Below, one piece after another: positions 53,132 to 64,000 of a stretch of DNA of 64,000 nt. How positions within the stretch are numbered: the first letter of the stretch is position 1; every line of letters starts with the position of its first letter. The position numbers and the translations under genes are program-made. Where the stretch lies: contig JANCRA010000006.1 of the NCBI GenBank assembly GCA_024362935.1, forward strand, positions 35,829,924 to 35,893,923, read 5' to 3'. The stretch is from Setophaga petechia. Taxonomy: Eukaryota > Chordata > Aves > Passeriformes > Parulidae. Below the pieces are notes generated by a model, which worked only from the letters and a program-made list of their open reading frames with translations, searched no databases and was not told the DNA's origin.

Positions 53132-56100
53132 CTTGTCCAAAAAAGCCATCAATTCGAATGTTCCTGGAAAGGGAAAATGCAGGAGAGCGGATAGGTACTG
53201 TTTTCTACCAGTTTGCAAGCTGGACACACAATCCCAGTGTTCTACTACGATTGACTTTGCAGTGCACTGTAATAATTGCCTATTGTTACTACATCTAAGC
53301 CAATAGCGTTTGCATTATATCTCTTCAGGAGAAACTGTACCAGTTCAGAAAACAACTCTCATTTTTTCTACAAGTTGCACGGAGGTGTGCAGAGTGTTTT
53401 GCAAGAAGCAAAAGAAAGTTGTCCAAAACTGCTGCCATTCGAATAGTAATGCCAATGGAAAAGGCAGGAGAGTGGAAAGGTGCTGTTTTCTATCTGTTTG
53501 TAAGCTGCTTACACAATCCCAGAGTTGTGCAGCAATTAGTTTTTCAGTGCACTGTAGTAGGTGCCTCTTTTCACCTGCATCTAAGCAAATTGCTTTTTCC
53601 CCATGTCTCGCAAGGAGAAACTGAGCCAGTTCAGAAAACATCTCCCATCGAGTTCTAGAGATTGCAGGCAGGTGTGCAGAGTGTTTTGCAAGAAGCAAAA
53701 GAAAGTTGTCTAAAACGCCTTGCATTCAAATAGAAATGTGAATAGAAAAGGCAGGAGAAGGGAGAGGTACTGTTTTCTATCAGTTTGCAACCTGCTTACA
53801 CAATCTGCGTGTTGTGCAGCAATTAGCTTGCAGTGCACTGTAGTAGGTGCCTCTTTTCACCTATATCTAAGCAAATTGCTTTTTCCCCATGTCTTGCAAA
53901 GAGAAACTGAGCCAGTTCAGAAAATATCTCCCATCGACTTCTAGAGATTGCAGGCAGGTGTGCAGAGTTTTTTGCAAGAAGCCAAAGAAAGTTGTCTAAA
54001 ATTCTTTCCATTCGAATAGTAATGTGCATGGAAAAGGCAGGAAGAGTGGAAAGGTACTGTTTTCTATCACTTTGCAAGCTGGGCACACAATCCCAGTGTT
54101 GTGCATCTATTAGCTTTGCAGTGCACTGCAGTAACTGCCTGTGGTAACCTACATCTAAGCAAAAAGCTTTTTCACTATCTCTCACTAGGAGAAAATGTTC
54201 CTGCTCATTAAACAACTTCCATCGTGCTGTACAGGTTGCACAGAGGGCTGCAGAATGTTTTGCAGCAAGAAAAAGAAAGTTGTCTAAGACGCCTTCCTTT
54301 CAAGTATTAATGCGAAGGGAAAGGCAAGAGAGTGGGAAAGTACTATTTTCTATCACTTTGAGAGCTGCTAACACAATCCCAGTGCTGTGTACCAATTAAC
54401 TTGTCACTGCACTTCAGTAAGTGTTTCTTGTCACCTGCATCTAAGCAAATAGCTTTATCACTCTGTCTAGCAAGGAGAAAACCTTCTTGCTCACTAAACA
54501 TTTCCTATCGTGTTGTAGAAGTTGCACAGAGGGCTGCAGTGTGTTTTGCAGCAAGGAAAAGAAAGTTGTCTAAGACGCCTTCCTATCAAGTATTAATGTG
54601 AAGGGAAAGGCAAGAGAGTGGGAAAGTACTGTTTTCTAGCACTTTGCAAACTGCTAACACAATCCCAGTTCTGTGTAGCAATTAGCTGTTCAGTGCACTG
54701 CAGTAAGTGTTTCTTGTCACCTACATCTAAGCAAATAGCTTTTTCACTATGTCTCGCAAGGAGAAAACCTTCCTGCTCACTAAACAACTTCCATCGTGTT
54801 GTAGATGTTGCAGAGAGGGCTGCAGAGTTTTTTGACACAAGAAAAAGAAAGTTGTCTAAGATGCCTTCCTTTCAAGTATTAATGTGAAGGGAAAGGCAAG
54901 TGAGTGGGAAAGTACTGTTTTCTAGCACTTTGCAAGCTGCTAACACAATCCCAGTTCTGTGTAGCAATTAGCTGTTCAGTGCACTGCAGTAAGTGTTTCT
55001 TGTCACCTACATCTAAGCAAATAGCTTTTTCACTATGTCTCGCAAGGAGAAAACCTTCCTGCTCACTAAACAACTTCCATCGTGTTGTAGATGTTGCAGA
55101 GAGGGCTGCAGAGTTTTTTGACACAAGAAAAAGAAAGTTGTCTAAGATGCCTTCCTTTCAAGTATTAATGTGAAGGGAAAGGCAAGAGAGTGGGAAAGTA
55201 CTGTTTTCTTGCACTTCGCAAGCTGCTAACACAATCGCTGTGCTGTGTAGCAATTAGCTTGTCAGTGCACGGCAGTAAGTGTTTCATGATACCTACATCT
55301 GAGCAAATAGCTTTTTCACTTTGACTCGCAAGGGGAAAACGTTGCTGCTCACTAAACAACTTCCATCGTGTTCTAGAAGTTGCACAGACGGCTGCAGTGT
55401 GTTTTGCAAAATGTAAAAGAAAGTTGTCTAAGACGCCTTCCTTTCAAGTATTAATGTGAAGGGAAAGGCAAGAGAGTGGGAAAGTACTGTTTTCTAGCAC
55501 TTTGCAAGCTGCTAACACAATCCCAGTTCTGTGTAGCAATTAGCTGTTCAGTGCACTGCAGTAAGTGTTTCTTGTCACCTACATCTATGCAAAAAGCTTT
55601 TTCACTATGTCTCGCAAGGAGAAAACCTTCCTGCTCACTAAACAACTTCCATCGTGTTGGAGATGTTGCAGAGAGGGCTGCAGAGTTTTTTGACACAAGA
55701 AAAAGAAAGTTGTCTAAGATGCCTTCCTTTCAAGTATTAATGTGAAGGGAAAGGCAAGAGAGTGGGAAAGTACTGTTTTCTATCACTTTGAGAGCTGCTA
55801 ACACAATCGCAGTGCTGTGTAGCAGTTAGCTTTTCAGTGCACTGCAGTAAGTGTTTCTTGTCACCTACATCTAAGCAAATAGCTTTTTCACTATGTCTCG
55901 CAAGGAGAAAACCTTCCTGCTCACTAAACATCTCCTATCGTGTTCTAGAAGTTGCACAGAGGGCTGCAGTGTGTTTTGCAAAATGTAAAAGAAAGTTGTC
56001 TAAGACGCCTTCCTTTCAAGTATTAATGTGAAGGGAAAGGCAAGAGAGTGGGAAAGTACTGTTTTCTAGCACTTTGCAAGCTGCTAACACAATCCCAGTT

Positions 56101-56676
56101 CTGTGTAGCAATTAGCTGTTCAGTGCACTGCAGTAAGTGTTTCTTGTCACCTACATCTAAGCAAATAGCTTTTTCACTATGTCTCGCAAGGAGAAAACCT
56201 TCCTGCTCACTAAACATTTCCTATCGTGTTCTAGAAGTTGCACAGAGCGCTGCAGTGTGTTTTGCAGCAGGAAAAAGAAAGTTGTCTAAGACCCCTTCCT
56301 TTCAAGTATTAATGTGAAGGGAAAGGCAAGAGAGTGGGAAAGTACTGTTTTCTAGCACTTTGCAAGCTGCTAACACAATCCCAGTTCTGTGTAGCAATTA
56401 GCTGTTCAGTGCACTGCAGTAAGTGTTTCTTGTCACCTACATCTATGCAAAAAGCTTTTTCACTATGTCTCGCAAGGAGAAAACCTTCCTGCTCACTAAA
56501 CAACTTCCATCGTGTTGTAGATGTTGCAGAGAGGGCTGCAGAGTTTTTTGACACAAGAAAAAGAAAGTTGTCTAAGATGCCTTCCTTTCAAGTGTTAATG
56601 TGAAGGGAAAGGCAAGAGAGTGGGAAAGTACTGTTTTCTAGCACTTTGAAAGCTGCTTACCCAATCCCAGTTTTGT

Positions 56677-56883
56677 GCCGCTTCGTAGTTCGCCGTTCAG
56701 AAGCTGCCGCAGTCTCTTTTTCCCGGAGAAGGAGAAGACGCTTCTTGGCGCGAAGAATCTGGTGTCGTTACGCCGATCGCGGCGTGCTCCGGAGAACAGC
56801 TACGGCCGAGAGACACCCGGAAGCGGCGCTTAAAGGCACAGTGCTCCGTCTCCTGGTCTTTAGCGTCTCCTGCCGGCTACACC
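56677..56883 (+). promoter_or_regulatory. CpG-rich promoter-like block, head of HOR unit 10
   Basis: Same as the unit-9 block by eye. Followed by the intact short ORF at 56905. Confidence 0.5.
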
Positions 56884-56904
56884 TTAGCAAAAAGCTTTTT
56901 CATT

Positions 56905-57006
56905 ATGTCTCGCCAGGAGAAACTGTGTCTGTTCACAAAAAACCTCCCATCGTGCTCTAGAGGTTGCAGGCAGCTCTGCAGAGTGTTTTGCAACAAGAAA
57001 AAGTAA
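56905..57006 (+). CDS. Candidate short ORF, unit 10 copy
   Basis: Same 33-codon ORF as at 34679, unbroken. Confidence 0.25.
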   Translation: MSRQEKLCLFTKNLPSCSRGCRQLCRVFCNKKK

Positions 57007-60000
57007 CTTGTCCAAAAAAGCCATCAATTCGAATGTTCCTGGAAAGGGAAAATGCAGGAGAGCGGATAGGTACTGTTTTCTACCAGTTTGCAAGCTGGAC
57101 ACACAATCCCAGTGTTCTACTACGATTGACTTTGCAGTGCACTGTAATAATTGCCTATCGTTACTACATCTAAGCCAATAGCGTTTGCATTATATCTCTT
57201 CAGGAGAAACTGTACCAGTTCAGAAAACAACTCTCATTTTTTCTAGAAGTTGCACGGAGGTGTGCAGAGTGTTTTGCAAGAAGCAAAAGAAAGTTGTCCA
57301 AAACTGCTGCCATTCGAATAGTAATGCCAATGGAAAAGGCAGGAGAGTGGAAAGGTGCTGTTTTCTATCTGTTTGTAAGCTGCTTACACAATCCCAGAGT
57401 TGTGCAGCAATTAGTTTTTCAGTGCACTGTAGTAGGTGCCTCTTTTCACCTGCATCTAAGCAAATTGCTTTTTCCCCATGTCTCGCAAGGAGAAACTGAG
57501 CCAGTTCAGAAAACATCTCCCATCGAGTTCTAGAGATTGCAGGCAGGTGTGCAGAGTGTTTTGCAAGAAGCAAAAGAAAGTTGTCTAAAACGCCTTGCAT
57601 TCAAATAGAAATGTGAATAGAAAAGGCAGGAGAAGGGAGAGGTACTGTTTTCTATCAGTTTGCAACCTGCTTACACAATCTGCGTGTTGTGCAGCAATTA
57701 GCTTGCAGTGCACTGTAGTAGGTGCCTCTTTTCACCTATATCTAAGCAAATTGCTTTTTCCCCATGTCTTGCAAAGAGAAACTGAGCCAGTTCAGAAAAT
57801 ATCTCCCATCGACTTCTAGAGATTGCAGGCAGGTGTGCAGAGTGTTTTGCAAGAAGCCAAAGAAAGTTGTCTAAAATTCTTTCCATTCGAATAGTAATGT
57901 GCATGGAAAAGGCAGGAAGAGTGGAAAGGTACTGTTTTCTATCACTTTGCAAGCTGGGCACACAATCCCAGTGTTGTGCATCTATTAGCTTTGCAGTGCA
58001 CTGCAGTAACTGCCTGTGGTAACCTACATCTAAGCAAAAAGCTTTTTCACTATCTCTCACTAGGAGAAAATGTTCCTGCTCATTAAACAACTTCCATCGT
58101 GCTGTACAGGTTGCACAGAGGGCTGCAGAATGTTTTGCAGCAAGAAAAAGAAAGTTGTCTAAGACGCCTTCCTTTCAAGTATTAATGCGAAGGGAAAGGC
58201 AAGAGAGTGGGAAAGTACTATTTTCTATCACTTTGAGAGCTGCTAACACAATCCCAGTGCTGTGTACCAATTAACTTGTCACTGCACTGCAGTAAGTGTT
58301 TCTTGTCACCTGCATCTAAGCAAATAGCTTTATCACTCTGTCTAGCAAGGAGAAAACCTTCTTGCTCACTAAACATTTCCTATCGTGTTGTAGAAGTTGC
58401 ACAGAGGGCTGCAGTGTGTTTTGCAGCAAGGAAAAGAAAGTTGTCTAAGACGCCTTCCTATCAAGTATTAATGTGAAGGGAAAGGCAAGAGAGTGGGAAA
58501 GTACTGTTTTCTAGCACTTTGCAAACTGCTAACACAATCCCAGTTCTGTGTAGCAATTAGCTTGTCAGTGCACTGCAGTAAGTGTTTCTTGTCACCTACA
58601 TCTAAGCAAATAGCTTTTTCACTATGTCTCGCAAGGAGAAAACCTTCCTGCTCACTAAACAACTTCCATCGTGTTGTAGATGTTGCAGAGAGGGCTGCAG
58701 AGTTTTTTGACACAAGAAAAAGAAAGTTGTCTAAGATGCCTTCCTTTCAAGTATTAATGTGAAGGGAAAGGCAAGTGAGTGGGAAAGTACTGTTTTCTAG
58801 CACTTTGCAAGCTGCTAACACAATCCCAGTTCTGTGTAGCAATTAGCTGTTCAGTGCACTGCAGTAAGTGTTTCTTGTCACCTACATCTAAGCAAATAGC
58901 TTTTTCACTATGTCTCGCAAGGAGAAAACCTTCCTGCTCACTAAACAACTTCCATCGTGTTGTAGATGTTGCAGAGAGGGCTGCAGAGTTTTTTGACACA
59001 AGAAAAAGAAAGTTGTCTAAGATGCCTTCCTTTCAAGTATTAATGTGAAGGGAAAGGCAAGAGAGTGGGAAAGTACTGTTTTCTTGCACTTCGCAAGCTG
59101 CTAACACAATCGCTGTGCTGTGTAGCAATTAGCTTGTCAGTGCACGGCAGTAAGTGTTTCATGATACCTACATCTGAGCAAATAGCTTTTTCACTTTGAC
59201 TCGCAAGGGGAAAACGTTGCTGCTCACTAAACAACTTCCATCGTGTTCTAGAAGTTGCACAGACGGCTGCAGTGTGTTTTGCAAAATGTAAAAGAAAGTT
59301 GTCTAAGACGCCTTCCTTTCAAGTATTAATGTGAAGGGAAAGGCAAGAGAGTGGGAAAGTACTGTTTTCTATCACTTTGCAAGCTGCTAACACAATCCCA
59401 GTTCTGTGTAGCAATTAGCTGTTCAGTGCACTGCAGTAAGTGTTTCTTGTCAACTACATCTAAGCAAATAGCTTTTTCACTATGTCTCGCAAGGAGAAAA
59501 CCTTCCTGCTCACTAAACAACTTCCATCGTGTTGTAGATGTTGCAGAGAGGGCTGCAGAGTTTTTTGACACAAGAAAAAGAAAGTTGTCTAAGATGCCTT
59601 CCTTTCAAGTATTAATGTGAAGGGAAAGGCAAGAGAGTGGGAAAGTACTGTTTTCTAGCACTTTGCAGGCTGCTAACACAATCGCAGTGCTGTGTAGCAG
59701 TTAGCTTTTCAGTGCACTGCAGTAAGTGTTTCTTGTCACCTACATCTAAGCAAATAGCTTTTTCACTATGTCTCGCAAGGAGAAAACCTTCTTGCTCACT
59801 AAACATCTCCTATCGTGTTCTAGAAGTTGCACAGAGGGCTGCAGTGTGTTTTGCAAAATGTAAAAGAAAGTTGTCTAAGACGCCTTCCTTTCAAGTATTA
59901 ATGTGAAGGGAAAGGCAAGAGAGTGGGAAAGTACTGTTTTCTAGCACTTTGCAAGCTGCTAACACAATCCCAGTTCTGTATAGCAATTAGCTGTTCAGTG

Positions 60001-60551
60001 CACTGCAGTAAGTGTTTCTTGTCACCTACATCTAAGCAAATAGCTTTTTCACTATGTCTCGCAAGGAGAAAACCTTCCTGCTCACTAAACAACTTCCATC
60101 GTGTTGTAGATGTTGCAGAGAGGGCTGCAGAGTTTTTTGACACAAGAAAAAGAAAGTTGTCTAAGATGCCTTCGTTTCAAGTATTAATGTAAAAGGAAAG
60201 GCAAGAGAGTGGGAAAGTACTGTTTTCTAGCACTTTGCAAGCTGCTAACACAATCGCAGTGCTGTGTAGCAGTTAGCTTTTCAGTGCACTGCAGTAAGTG
60301 TTTCTTGTCACCTACATCTAAGCAAATAGCTTTTTCACTATGTCTCGCAAGGAGGAAACCTTCCTGCTCACTAAACAACTTCCATCGTGTTGTAGATGTT
60401 GCAGAGAGGGCTGCAGAGTTTTTTGACACAAGAAAAAGAAAGTTGTCTAAGACGCCTTCCTTTCAAGTATTAATGTGAAGGGAAAGGCAAGAGAGTGGGA
60501 AAGTACTGTTTTCTAGCACTTTGAAAGCTGCTTACCCAATCCCAGTTTTGT

Positions 60552-60758
60552 GCCGCTTCGTAGTTCGCCGTTCAGAAGCTGCCGCAGTCTCTTTTTCCCG
60601 GAGAAGGAGAAGACGCTTCTTGGCGCGACGAATCTGGTGTCGTTACGCCGATCGCGGCCTGCTCCGGAGAACAGCTACGGCCGAGAGACACCCGGAAGCG
60701 GCGCTTAAAGGCACAGTGCTCCGTCTCCTGGTCTTTAGCGTCTCCTGCCGGCTACACC
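60552..60758 (+). promoter_or_regulatory. CpG-rich promoter-like block, head of HOR unit 11
   Basis: As unit 9 with two private changes (GCGCGACGAATC, GCGGCCTGCTCC). Followed by the intact short ORF at 60780. Confidence 0.5.
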
Positions 60759-60779
60759 TTAGCAAAAAGCTTTTTCATT

Positions 60780-60881
60780 ATGTCTCGCCAGGAGAAACTG
60801 TGTCTGTTCACAAAAAACCTCCCATCGTGCTCTAGAGGTTGCAGGCAGCTCTGCAGAGTGTTTTGCAACAAGAAAAAGTAA
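60780..60881 (+). CDS. Candidate short ORF, unit 11 copy
   Basis: Same 33-codon ORF as at 34679, unbroken. Confidence 0.25.
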   Translation: MSRQEKLCLFTKNLPSCSRGCRQLCRVFCNKKK

Positions 60882-63800
60882 CTTGTCCAAAAAAGCCATC
60901 AATTCGAATGTTCCTGGAAAGGGAAAATGCAGGAGAGCGGATAGGTACTGTTTTCTACCAGTTTGCAAGCTGGACACACAATCCCAGTGTTCTACTACGA
61001 TTGACTTTGCAGTGCACTGTAATAATTGCCTATCGTTACTACATCTAAGCCAATAGCGTTTGCATTATATCTCTTCAGGAGAAACTGTACCAGTTCAGAA
61101 AACAACTCTCATTTTTTCTAGAAGTTGCACGGAGGTGTGCAGAGTGTTTTGCAAGAAGCAAAAGAAAGTTGTCCAAAACTGCTGCCATTCGAATAGTAAT
61201 GCCAATGGAAAAGGCAGGAGAGTGGAAAGGTGCTGTTTTCTATCTGTTTGTAAGCTGCTTACACAATCCCAGAGTTGTGCAGCAATTAGTTTTTCAGTGC
61301 ACTGTAGTAGGTGCCTCTTTTCACCTGCATCTAAGCAAATTGCTTTTTCCCCATGTCTCGCAAGGAGAAACTGAGCCAGTTCAGAAAACATCTCCCATCG
61401 AGTTCTAGAGATTGCAGGCAGGTGTGCAGAGTGTTTTGCAAGAAGCAAAAGAAAGTTGTCTAAAACGCCTTGCATTCAAATAGAAATGTGAATAGAAAAG
61501 GCAGGAGAAGGGAGAGGTACTGTTTTCTATCAGTTTGCAACCTGCTTACACAATCTGCGTGTTGTGCAGCAATTAGCTTGCAGTGCACTGTAGTAGCTGC
61601 CTCTTTTCACCTATATCTAAGCAAATTGCTTTTTCCCCATGTCTTGCAAAGAGAAACTGAGCCAGTTCAGAAAATATCTCCCATCGACTTCTAGAGATTG
61701 CAGGCAGGTGTGCAGAGTGTTTTGCAAGAAGCCAAAGAAAGTTGTCTAAAATTCTTTCCATTCGAATAGTAATGTGCATGGAAAAGGCAGGAAGAGTGGA
61801 AAGGTACTGTTTTCTATCACTTTGCAAGCTGGGCACACAATCCCAGTGTTGTGCATCTATTAGCTTTGCAGTGCACTGCAGTAACTGCCTGTGGTAACCT
61901 ACATCTAAGCAAAAAGCTTTTTCACTATCTCTCACTAGGAGAAAATGTTCCTGCTCATTAAACAACTTCCATCGTGCTGTACAGGTTGCACAGAGGGCTG
62001 CAGAATGTTTTGCAGCAAGAAAAAGAAAGTTGTCTAAGACGCCTTCCTTTCAAGTATTAATGCGAAGGGAAAGGCAAGAGAGTGGGAAAGTACTATTTTC
62101 TATCACTTTGAGAGCTGCTAACACAATCCCAGTGCTGTGTACCAATTAACTTGTCACTGCACTGCAGTAAGTGTTTCTTGTCACCTGCATCTAAGCAAAT
62201 AGCTTTATCACTCTGTCTAGCAAGGAGAAAACCTTCTTGCTCACTAAACATTTCCTATCGTGTTGTAGAAGTTGCACAGAGGGCTGCAGTGTGTTTTGCA
62301 GCAAGGAAAAGAAAGTTGTCTAAGACGCCTTCCTATCAAGTATTAATGTGAAGGGAAAGGCAAGAGAGTGGGAAAGTACTGTTTTCTAGCACTTTGCAAA
62401 CTGCTAACACAATCCCAGTTCTGTGTAGGAATTAGCTGTTCAGTGCACTGCAGTAAGTGTTTCTTGTCACCTACATCTAAGCAAATAGCTTTTTCACTAT
62501 GTCTCGCAAGGAGAAAACCTTCCTGCTCACTAAACAACTTCCATCGTGTTGTAGATGTTGCAGAGAGGGCTGCAGAGTTTTTTGACACAAGAAAAAGAAA
62601 GTTGTCTAAGATGCCTTCCTTTCAAGTATTAATGTGAAGGGAAAGGCAAGAGAGTGGGAAAGTACTGTTTTCTAGCACTTTGCAAGCTGCTAACACAATC
62701 CCAGTTCTGTGTAGCAATTAGCTGTTCAGTGCACTGCAGTAAGTGTTTCTTGTCACCTACATCTAAGCAAATAGCTTTTTCACTATGTCTCGCAAGGAGA
62801 AAACCTTCCTGCTCACTAAACAACTTCCATCGTGTTGTAGATGTTGCAGAGAGGGCTGCAGAGTTTTTTGACACAAGAAAAAGAAAGTTGTCTAAGATGC
62901 CTTCCTTTCAAGTATTAATGTGAAGGGAAAGGCAAGAGAGTGGGAAAGTACTGTTTTCTTGCACTTCGCAAGCTGCTAACACAATCGCTGTGCTGTGTAG
63001 CAATTAGCTTGTCAGTGCACGGCAGTAAGTGTTTCATGATACCTACATCTGAGCAAATAGCTTTTTCACTTTGACTCGCAAGGGGAAAACGTTGCTGCTC
63101 ACTAAACAACTTCCATCGTGTTCTAGAAGTTGCACAGACGGCTGCAGTGTGTTTTGCAAAATGTAAAAGAAAGTTGTCTAAGACGCCTTCCTTTCAAGTA
63201 TTAATGTGAAGGGAAAGGCAAGAGAGTGGGAAAGTACTGTTTTCTATCACTTTGCAAGCTGCTAACACAATCCCAGTTCTGTGTAGCAATTAGCTGTTCA
63301 GTGCACTGCAGTAAGTGTTTCTTGTCAACTACATCTAAGCAAATAGCTTTTTCACTAAGTCTCGCAAGGAGAAAACCTTCCTGCTCACTAAACAACTTCC
63401 ATCGTGTTGTAGATGTTGCAGAGAGGGCTGCAGAGTTTTTTGACACAAGAAAAAGAAAGTTGTCTAAGATGCCTTCCTTTCAAGTATTAATGTGAAGGGA
63501 AAGGCAAGAGAGTGGGAAAGTACTGTTTTCTAGCACTTTGCAGGCTGCTAACACAATCGCAGTGCTGTGTAGCAGTTAGCTTTTCAGTGCACTGCAGTAA
63601 GTGTTTCTTGTCACCTACATCTAAGCAAATAGCTTTTTCACTATGTCTCACAAGGAGAAAACCTTCTTGCTCACTAAACATCTCCTATCGTGTTCTAGAA
63701 GTTGCACAGAGGGCTGCAGTGTGTTTTGCAAAATGTAAAAGAAAGTTGTCTAAGACGCCTTCCTTTCAAGTATTAATGTGAAGGGAAAGGCAAGAGAGTG

Positions 63801-64000
63801 GGAAAGTACTGTTTTCTAGCACTTTGCAAGCTGCTAACACAATCCCAGTTCTGTGTAGCAATTAGCTGTTCAGTGCACTGCAGTAAGTGTTTCTTGTCAC
63901 CTACATCTAAGCAAATAGCTTTTTCACTATGTCTCGCAAGGAGAAAACCTTCCTGCTCACTAAACATTTCCTATCGTGTTCTAGAAGTTGCACAGAGCGC

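Larger units (their letters stand above)
52771..56645 (+). repeat. HOR unit 9 (type D, 3875 bp)
   Basis: 13 monomer places, one more than type C (3875 - 3589 = 286). Type-D marks are CACCTATATCTAAG in place 5 and AAAAAGCTTTTTCAC instead of AAAAAGCATTTTCAC near 54160. Confidence 0.9.
56646..60520 (+). repeat. HOR unit 10 (type D, 3875 bp)
   Basis: Same length as unit 9. Its last three homogeneous monomers differ in detail from those of unit 9 (for example 59898-60192 versus 56023-56317). Confidence 0.9.
13556..64000 (+). repeat. 286-bp satellite array with higher-order repeats (macrosatellite)
   Basis: Head-to-tail monomers of about 286 bp run to the window end without interruption or inversion, about 170 copies over more than 50.4 kb. 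A monomer can be recognised by GAGAGTGGGAAAGTACTGTT, a CAGTGCACTGCAGTAAGTG block, CATCTAAGCAAATAGC, ATGTCTCGCAAGGAGAAA and AAGTTGTCTAAGACGCC. Monomers are organised in higher-order units headed by CpG-rich blocks at 15855, 19717, 23579, 26869, 34451, 42035, 45624, 49213, 52802, 56677 and 60552. Spacings are 3862, 3862, 3290, 7582, 7584, 3589, 3589, 3589, 3875 and 3875 bp. The monomer length is not a multiple of three, so no frame runs through consecutive monomers. I do not recognise the family. It may be centromeric, pericentromeric or sex-chromosome heterochromatin. Confidence 0.97.
60521..64000 (+). repeat. HOR unit 11 (type D, cut by window end)
   Basis: 3480 bp are visible. It follows unit 10 at +3875 bp to about 63770. 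The last visible monomer (63773 onward) ends with CACAGAGCGC, as in units 8 and 9, rather than the unit-10 version. Confidence 0.88.

Noticed and set aside
13800..63781. Recurrent 89-codon + strand ORFs beginning MGKYCFL...
   Set aside because: They span almost one monomer and are open in many copies but broken in many others. The monomer is not a multiple of three, they lack a conserved domain, and the start lies mid-repeat. Homogenisation explains their recurrence.
13775..63967. Minus-strand ORFs of 64, 79, 81, 126 and 130 codons in the array
   Set aside because: They are shadows of the same repeat with no recognisable domain, no conserved start context and frequent truncation. There is no evidence of minus-strand promoters.
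13556..64000. CRISPR-like or tRNA/snRNA/5S gene array
   Set aside because: Repeats are 286 bp without unique spacers. No A/B-box pair, Sm site or tRNA fold was found, and the context is vertebrate.

Overview
The window looks like a vertebrate, most probably avian, chromosome segment. Three things support this: a multi-exon gene with GT-AG introns encoding the N-terminal part of SMC5, a CR1 LINE 3' end with the octamer tail typical of birds and other sauropsids, and a decayed gammaretrovirus-like endogenous retrovirus (ERV). There are no bacterial-type genes.

Layout. Positions 1-2905 hold a decayed ERV body on the + strand: gag matrix and capsid remnants, zinc knuckles, protease, RNase H, a cut-short integrase and a probable env remnant. 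It contains a perfect 62-bp inverted repeat. Positions 2906-3385 show nothing recognisable. Positions 3386-3776 are a 5'-truncated CR1 LINE in reverse orientation. Positions 3780-4087 are a GC-rich promoter with GC boxes, a CCAAT box and a three-copy 20-bp minisatellite. Positions 4088-11058 carry SMC5 exons 1-6, which join in frame to 245 codons with intact splice sites. About 2.5 kb further on there is a decayed copy of the exon 5 end and the start of its intron.

From 13556 to the window end (over 50.4 kb) the sequence is one head-to-tail satellite array. Its monomer is about 286 bp, giving roughly 170 copies, all in the same orientation. The monomers form higher-order repeat (HOR) units of 3862, 3290, 7582/7584, 3589 and 3875 bp. 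Each unit is headed by one special monomer carrying a CpG-rich, promoter-like block of 207 bp that includes a 155-bp insertion. Four diverged monomers follow, then a run of nearly homogeneous monomers. Eleven such heads lie in the window. A short + strand ORF of 33-36 codons (MSR[K/Q]EK..., with cysteines spaced C-x3-C-x3-C-x3-C, ending in a Lys run) recurs in the head and in many other monomers.

Interpretation. Either SMC5 intron 6 holds a giant macrosatellite, or this SMC5 copy was cut off by it. No later SMC5 exon is visible in the 53 kb after exon 6. SMC5 is Z-linked in birds by synteny with human 9q, so a Z locus or a W-linked gametolog or relic are both possible. The most unusual element is the promoter-bearing, sORF-carrying macrosatellite. 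I do not recognise it as a described family. Its transcription and coding capacity are inferences, not observations.
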